DNA of 64,000 nt from Yamagishiella unicocca. Lineage: Eukaryota; Chlorophyta; Chlorophyceae; Chlamydomonadales; Volvocaceae. The stretch covers positions 868,001 to 932,000 of the forward strand of contig BDSL01000026.1 in assembly GCA_003116995.1 (NCBI GenBank). Direction: 5' to 3'. Positions 59,262 to 64,000 of this stretch are shown here, piece by piece (position 1 is the first letter of the stretch; each line of letters begins with the position of its first letter). Under the pieces are notes generated by a model. The model saw only the letters and a program-made list of their open reading frames with translations, ran no database searches and had not been told where the DNA came from. Position numbers and translations under genes: made by a program.

Positions 59262-61200
59262 GTGAGTAGCTTGCTTGGCCGCGCGTGCATGGCTGCGCTT
59301 CGTAGCGCACTTCCCTACACATGCGGCAGCTGAGCTTGACGGGATGAGGGCGCTGATGGTGAATATACACACCCTTGTTGATGTTGCCACCACTACTTCG
59401 TCGTTGTTGCTACCCCGTCGGCAACTGGTTCGTTTCTCCTGCTGGTACAAAGCTTACAACCTCTTTTCCTATGGCAGCTATTCAACCGGTAACTAACACG
59501 TTCTTGGTTGGTTGTACTGTACGGCAGGACACGGATATAATGAGTATGCGTCGCTTACCGTGGTTCTTGCCCGCACGCGCAACTCATTTGGACTGGGACA
59601 CTGCACCTTTGACCCGCCTTAACCACCATCCTCGACCCCTCCATTCGACCAATGAGCCACGCAGGCCACCCGCCGGCGCTGCTGCCCATTCAGAGAAAGC
59701 CGCACCAGTAATAGGAGCAGGACCAAGCCGCTGCAGATAGCCTCCTGGCAGGCGCGTGGACGAGGCCGGTTGGCTGCAGCCCGCTTGTGCGCCTCAATCT
59801 GCTGTTTTAGCTGCTGCGTGTAGTGTTTCCCTTGGGGACCGTTGCAGCTTGCGGGTGCAGCTGCGCCTCTGTGGATGACCGTTAATTACCGATATAGGAT
59901 TTTCGTGTGCCCCGCCCGCCCGCCGCTACAGTCGGCAATGGTAACAATTTATCAATAGACGGTAAGCATACCTTGATGACTGAAGTCCCGAATCCTTGCT
60001 CAAAATGAATGGGGTCGCTGTGACGGTAGTTGACAACGGCCGGCTGGTATGGACAGGGTATTGGACGCAGGCTTTTTGTGCCTTAGTTCTTCAATCATTC
60101 GGCATCTGCATGTGTGTGTCGGTGTGGAGCGGCGGGAAAGGTTGCATGCTGGAGTTGCCATGTGTACGTTATGCTCGGATATCATCTTTCGAACTTCTGT
60201 ATCCTTGCAGCTGTAACGCCAGAGATTGTGGATCCCAATGCGAGCCCGCATAGCAACGACATGCCCCACAAGCGATGGCTGCGCAACTGTTACATGATCA
60301 CAATGTCGCACATTTGCAGATCCCATCAAGCCAGGCCATAACGCCGACTGGGACTATCACATGTCATGGTGTTTGTCTCACGACTGCAGCTCAGCATACA
60401 CAGCTTGTGCGACGCGAAAGGGAGCACCATCAGCGCCCACCGGTGAAGGCAATGCGGTGGGGACCAGCCGCATGGCGAGGCGACGACAGCCATGGGCAGG
60501 GTGCCGTCGGCTCTGCTTATGGCCGGGGAGGGATGGGTAGGAGCCACGATGCAGCCCCGCACGCCCTAACCTTGACGAGTATCATGCTGGGATGGTTTGA
60601 GCTCTGCCCCTTGCTTTCCATCACCGCTCGCGCCACGCAGCAGTCCATGGCTCCTTCCAGCTGGGCCTGACTAACCCAGTGTCACACCCGCTGGGCACGT
60701 TAGACCCTTGCTCGCAACCTGCGGGTTATCCACTCGCCAGTATGTAGCCACGGGGCCATCACACAGTCGTGTCGCGCCTTCTCCTGATTGCGGGGCACGA
60801 TACATTCCTTCACGACATGCTGCCCCCTGCGACACGTGTTCTTGTCCGCTTCATATCGCCCCAGGTCTGCCTCGTGCTACACCAGGAAGAGCGCCTCATC
60901 CGCCTTGCGCCACATGTAGCAGGAGCATTCCAGCCTGGGAGGCGGGGCAGGAGGGAGGGAGGGGGGGCTCGGGGAGGCGGGGCAGGAGGGAGGGAGGGCT
61001 CGGGGAGGCGGGCCGAACACTCAAGTGAGGGCCAGCAGCCGGCCGCGCAAGGTTTGGTGCAGCGCTTCGTGCCCAGATGCAGCACTCCGGCATAATAGCA
61101 ACTTAACCGCTGCTACCCGCGTAAACCAGGTAAGAAGTTGAGGGGATTGGGCTGGCTGCCTTGACGGGGCAGTGGTGATGGTACGGGTTCCCGCCAGGGA
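59262..61200. other. Intergenic, nothing recognised
   Basis: Short ORFs without family resemblance; a G-rich run of GGGAGG units at 60945-61010. The 3' UTR of the FCP1-like gene must lie at its right end. Confidence 0.4.
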
Positions 61201-64000
61201 TTAGCCCCCGGAGCCCAGACCCCACCATCGCTGGGCGGTGGACGGACTCGTGCTTATCGGCACCACTTCACAATTTTGTGCTGCAGCGGCCTCTGTCAGC
61301 GGCCGCACCAGCACCCACCATGAGGGGAACACCACGAAGCGGCCGTGCTGCTGCGCCCAGATGGCCTGAGCGGAGCACCCGGAGGGAGGTACAAAGCCGG
61401 GGATGCGTAAGGGGGAGGACTACTTGGCGACGGGGGGGGCCAGGCCAGGCAGCCTGCCGCTGTGTTGGAGGCACCGATTGTTCTGCATCCGCCGCCCGCC
61501 ACTCGCAAAGCATCCAATACTCGTTTCCTTACCCAAGTTCACCAGCATGCATCTCCAAACGTGTATACAAGACACTTTCCTAACCGGCTTCCCAGCCAGT
61601 GCCGACCCACGGTCTTTCCTCACGAACCCCACCATTTCCCCTTCCTCGCCCCACCTTTTCTGTGCCGCTGCTGAGGCTGACTACGTGCGTGGTGTTGTCC
61701 GAGCAGGTGGCGCTCACTGTGGCGCCGCACGCCTCCGCCAGACGCCACAGGGGGTGCTGCGGAGCCGCCTGCGCCCCGCCGCTGAACACGCGGCTGAAGG
61801 TGACGTGGGCGCCAGTGAGTATGTGCGCCCGCTGCTCCCGAAGGACGCGCCGCACGTCCCAAGGCTCAAATGCGGCCTGTTGGCTGCCGACCGGGCCCGC
61901 CGCGGGTGCCTCTGTCGCGGAGGACGAACACCCGCCTGCCGCCCCGGCCGTGGCTGCGGGGGCGGAGGACGACGGTTTGGCACCTCCTGCGCCGTAGCCC
62001 TGCAGCACCCTGCCGTGCAGCGACTCGAGCAGCTGGAGCGCGGCCGCCAGCACCCCCCGCTCAGGGCACTCATCCCTGGGAGGAATGGCATAAAGGCCGG
62101 TTACACGACACAGGTGTAATAGCTGGCACATTGTTTTCAAACGCATAGTTGTGGGCGCATGCCGGAGACCTTTGTATTGGCTATCGAGAAACCTGTGTTT
62201 GTTTTCTTTCCGTTTGAAGGAAAGGAAACAAACGAATGTGCGGTAGTGTGTGAAGCGGAAGACGGAGAACCGGGTTGGTGCAATGAGACATGGTGAGGCG
62301 AGGCGCGGTGCAACCCGTCTCCGTTTCCGTTCCCAGCCCGTGTACCGACAGTTATCGTGGAGACGTGAAACGTCTCCAAGCGGCACTGGCGAGCTTCCAT
62401 TCCCGTCGTGTGGCCTGAACCGCGCCGCCTTGCTATTGAGAAACCGCCGTGACAGCAGGAGTCGCAACCGCAAGCGTACAGCGGCACAAGAAGCGTACGG
62501 GACATACAAAACCTAACTTCCGAACGCGGCCGGGTGACCCACCTGGCCAGAGCGGAAAACGGTTACCGACGTCCGTCATCGCGAAGCATGCGTGAGGGAT
62601 AGCGGCGAGAGGTGTTAGGACAGACGGGATATAGATAGCGGAAATACAGGGGCCAAAGCAAAGGAGAGTCCGAGGCGGCGCGGCGAAAGAGACGGAGCTA
62701 ACAGTCGGTCCGCCGGATATGTCCTGCTGGGTACGGCCAGCGTGGGGTGATACGGCACTACGCGTGGGGGCGCAAAACCGGGTGTGAAAGTATGGAATTG
62801 GTTAGTCCTAGAACGGGTTGATAGCGGTAAGGGCATAGTGGATTGTAGGTGGGGGTATTGCGTGGTCTGGAATGCAAGAGGGTAGCAGTATGCGGTCCGT
62901 GGGGGACGGATCCCCACGATACCGCTGAACCACGCTCGGCGCCACCGCAGTGCGGCACCGAGCGGGGGATTGGCGGCAGGCACCCCGGGGGTGGGGGTGG
63001 GCACGGCAGCCCAAGTGCCGCGTGGCTGCTCCGAGCGGGAGAGGGGGGTTACGGAAAATAACCAGTTACTCGACATGGGGCGGGGGGGAGGGCACCGGAC
63101 AGTCCGGCATTGTTCCTGACATGCCTTATGGCTATGAATACACCAGACCCGTACACAAGGTATTGATTGCGGACATACCCGCGCGGAACCTCCAATGTTC
63201 CGCTGCAGCTGCCGAGGGCCCCCCTTCAAACCCACGCCCTTCGCTCAGCAGCCTTCGCCGACTCCCTGCTGCTGTTAATCGTCCGCCAGCCCCACCCTGG
63301 CCTCAATTGCCTCAGCCCGTGGGCCATTTCCTCCCCCAGCCAGCCCACCCGACGCATCGCCACCCGTATCCCCACCCTGCACACTGCATAACAACACGGT
63401 CCTTCGGCTCGGATGCAGTACCGCCTCGGCAGTCTCCGACTCCTCGTCCCTCGTTCCCCCCAGCCAGCGGCCCGCTACCGACCCTCCCCACCCCCTGCTT
63501 CTCGGCCTGCAGGCAGATGGAAGATCACCGGCCGCTTCAGCGCATCTTGGGCGCCTTGCTCGCCGCGCTGCTCCTATTCCCCTTATATCCGGCCCCACCC
63601 AAGATCCTCATTGTACGCACTGTCCTAGCACCGAGGTCACTGCCCTCCTGCAGCCCCCCAGCTCCCCACCTGTCCACCTCCAGCAGCGGCCGCCCCGTCA
63701 TTCCGCTGCTCGCCAGCGCTGCGCCTCCAGCGCAGGGCCGGTACGCGAAGTATGAGTAGGGTGGCAGCGGCATCAGGTTCCCCGCCAGCTGCTCGCCCAT
63801 CCATCCCGCCTCCGGGGTGTCCAGCACCGCCGCGATGGGCGCCCGCGCGTCCAGAGCCGCCAGCAGCCGCCGGGCTAGCACACCCTGCGCCACCACGCGG
63901 CTACCGAACAGCTGCTGGGAGGGGTCAAGCAGCTCCACGACCGCGTCGGCATATGGGCGGCCCTGTCGGGTGCGCGCCCACAGCTCGAAGCTCTCCGTGG
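61201..64000 (-). CDS. FCP1: FCP1-like RNA polymerase II CTD phosphatase, C-terminal part, runs off right edge
   Basis: Exons from beyond 64000 to 63670, then 62075-61655 and 61365-61201 (stop TAA at 61203-61201), phases consistent. The first exon has the second half of the FCP/HAD phosphatase fold (FELWARTRQGRPYADAVVEL, LLDPSQQLFGSRVVAQG, then PYSYFAYRPC and PLLEVD). The next begins DECPERGVLAAALQLLESLH, as FCP1/CPL proteins do after the catalytic domain. A linker is followed by a BRCT domain: LREQRAHILTGAHVTFSRVF, PLWRLAEACGATVSA, DNTTHVVSL, and in the last exon WAQQHGRFVVFPSWW. Such enzymes dephosphorylate the polymerase II tail in the nucleus. The catalytic DxDxT motif would lie beyond 64000. 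The 1.6-kb intron (63669-62076) holds no recognised gene. Confidence 0.9.

Overview
The window looks like nuclear DNA of a flagellated green alga, most probably volvocine (Chlamydomonas/Gonium/Volvox relatives). Genes are split by many short GT-AG introns, coding exons have GC-rich third positions, TGTAA-type polyadenylation motifs follow several genes, and the repeats (LINEs with CAA tails, a PAT/DIRS-type tyrosine-recombinase retroelement, countless minisatellites) are typical of that lineage. There are no operons, and I recognised no tRNA or rRNA genes.

Layout. 1-13685 (minus): the N-terminal third of the retrograde IFT motor, cytoplasmic dynein 2 heavy chain (DHC1b/DYNC2H1), 27 exons all in phase, with several introns filled by their own tandem repeats. 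13.7-16.2 kb: no gene recognised. 16192-20868: a 4.7-kb segment bounded by ~195-bp inverted repeats, enclosing a 1.1-kb (GGCGCA)n tract and a 21-bp Pro/Lys-type repeat array. 21153-21548 (minus): a small three-exon gene of unknown function, divergent from 21683-26070 (plus), a 17-exon gene for an 849-residue secreted or membrane protein made of filamin-type Ig repeats with a C-terminal transmembrane helix, the architecture of the FUS1/GEX2 gamete-adhesion family. 26.6-33.5 kb: nested LINE and Ty1/copia debris. 35597-37411 (minus): a three-KH plus WW RNA-binding protein, the architecture of the CHLAMY1 C1 clock subunit. 39.7-42.7 kb: more LINE fragments. 46280-51750 (minus): a PAT-like retroelement (gag, RT, RNase H, PHD finger plus tyrosine recombinase) carrying an inserted hairpin minisatellite. 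52.5-56.5 kb: the longest LINE copy. 58994-59261: an orphan exon with a Cys-rich SAND/Tify-binding-like motif. 61201-64000 (minus): C-terminal part of an FCP1-type RNA polymerase II CTD phosphatase.

The single most interesting possibility is that this is part of, or next to, a mating-type (sex-determining) region. A FUS1/GEX2-like gamete adhesin sits between conserved genes in a stretch packed with transposons and duplications. From memory, DHC1b and FUS1 both lie on chromosome 6, the mating-type chromosome, of Chlamydomonas reinhardtii. The assignment rests on domain architecture and context and needs a homology search. Housekeeping exons were joined by requiring GT-AG (once GC-AG) borders, continuous phase and family alignment recalled from memory.
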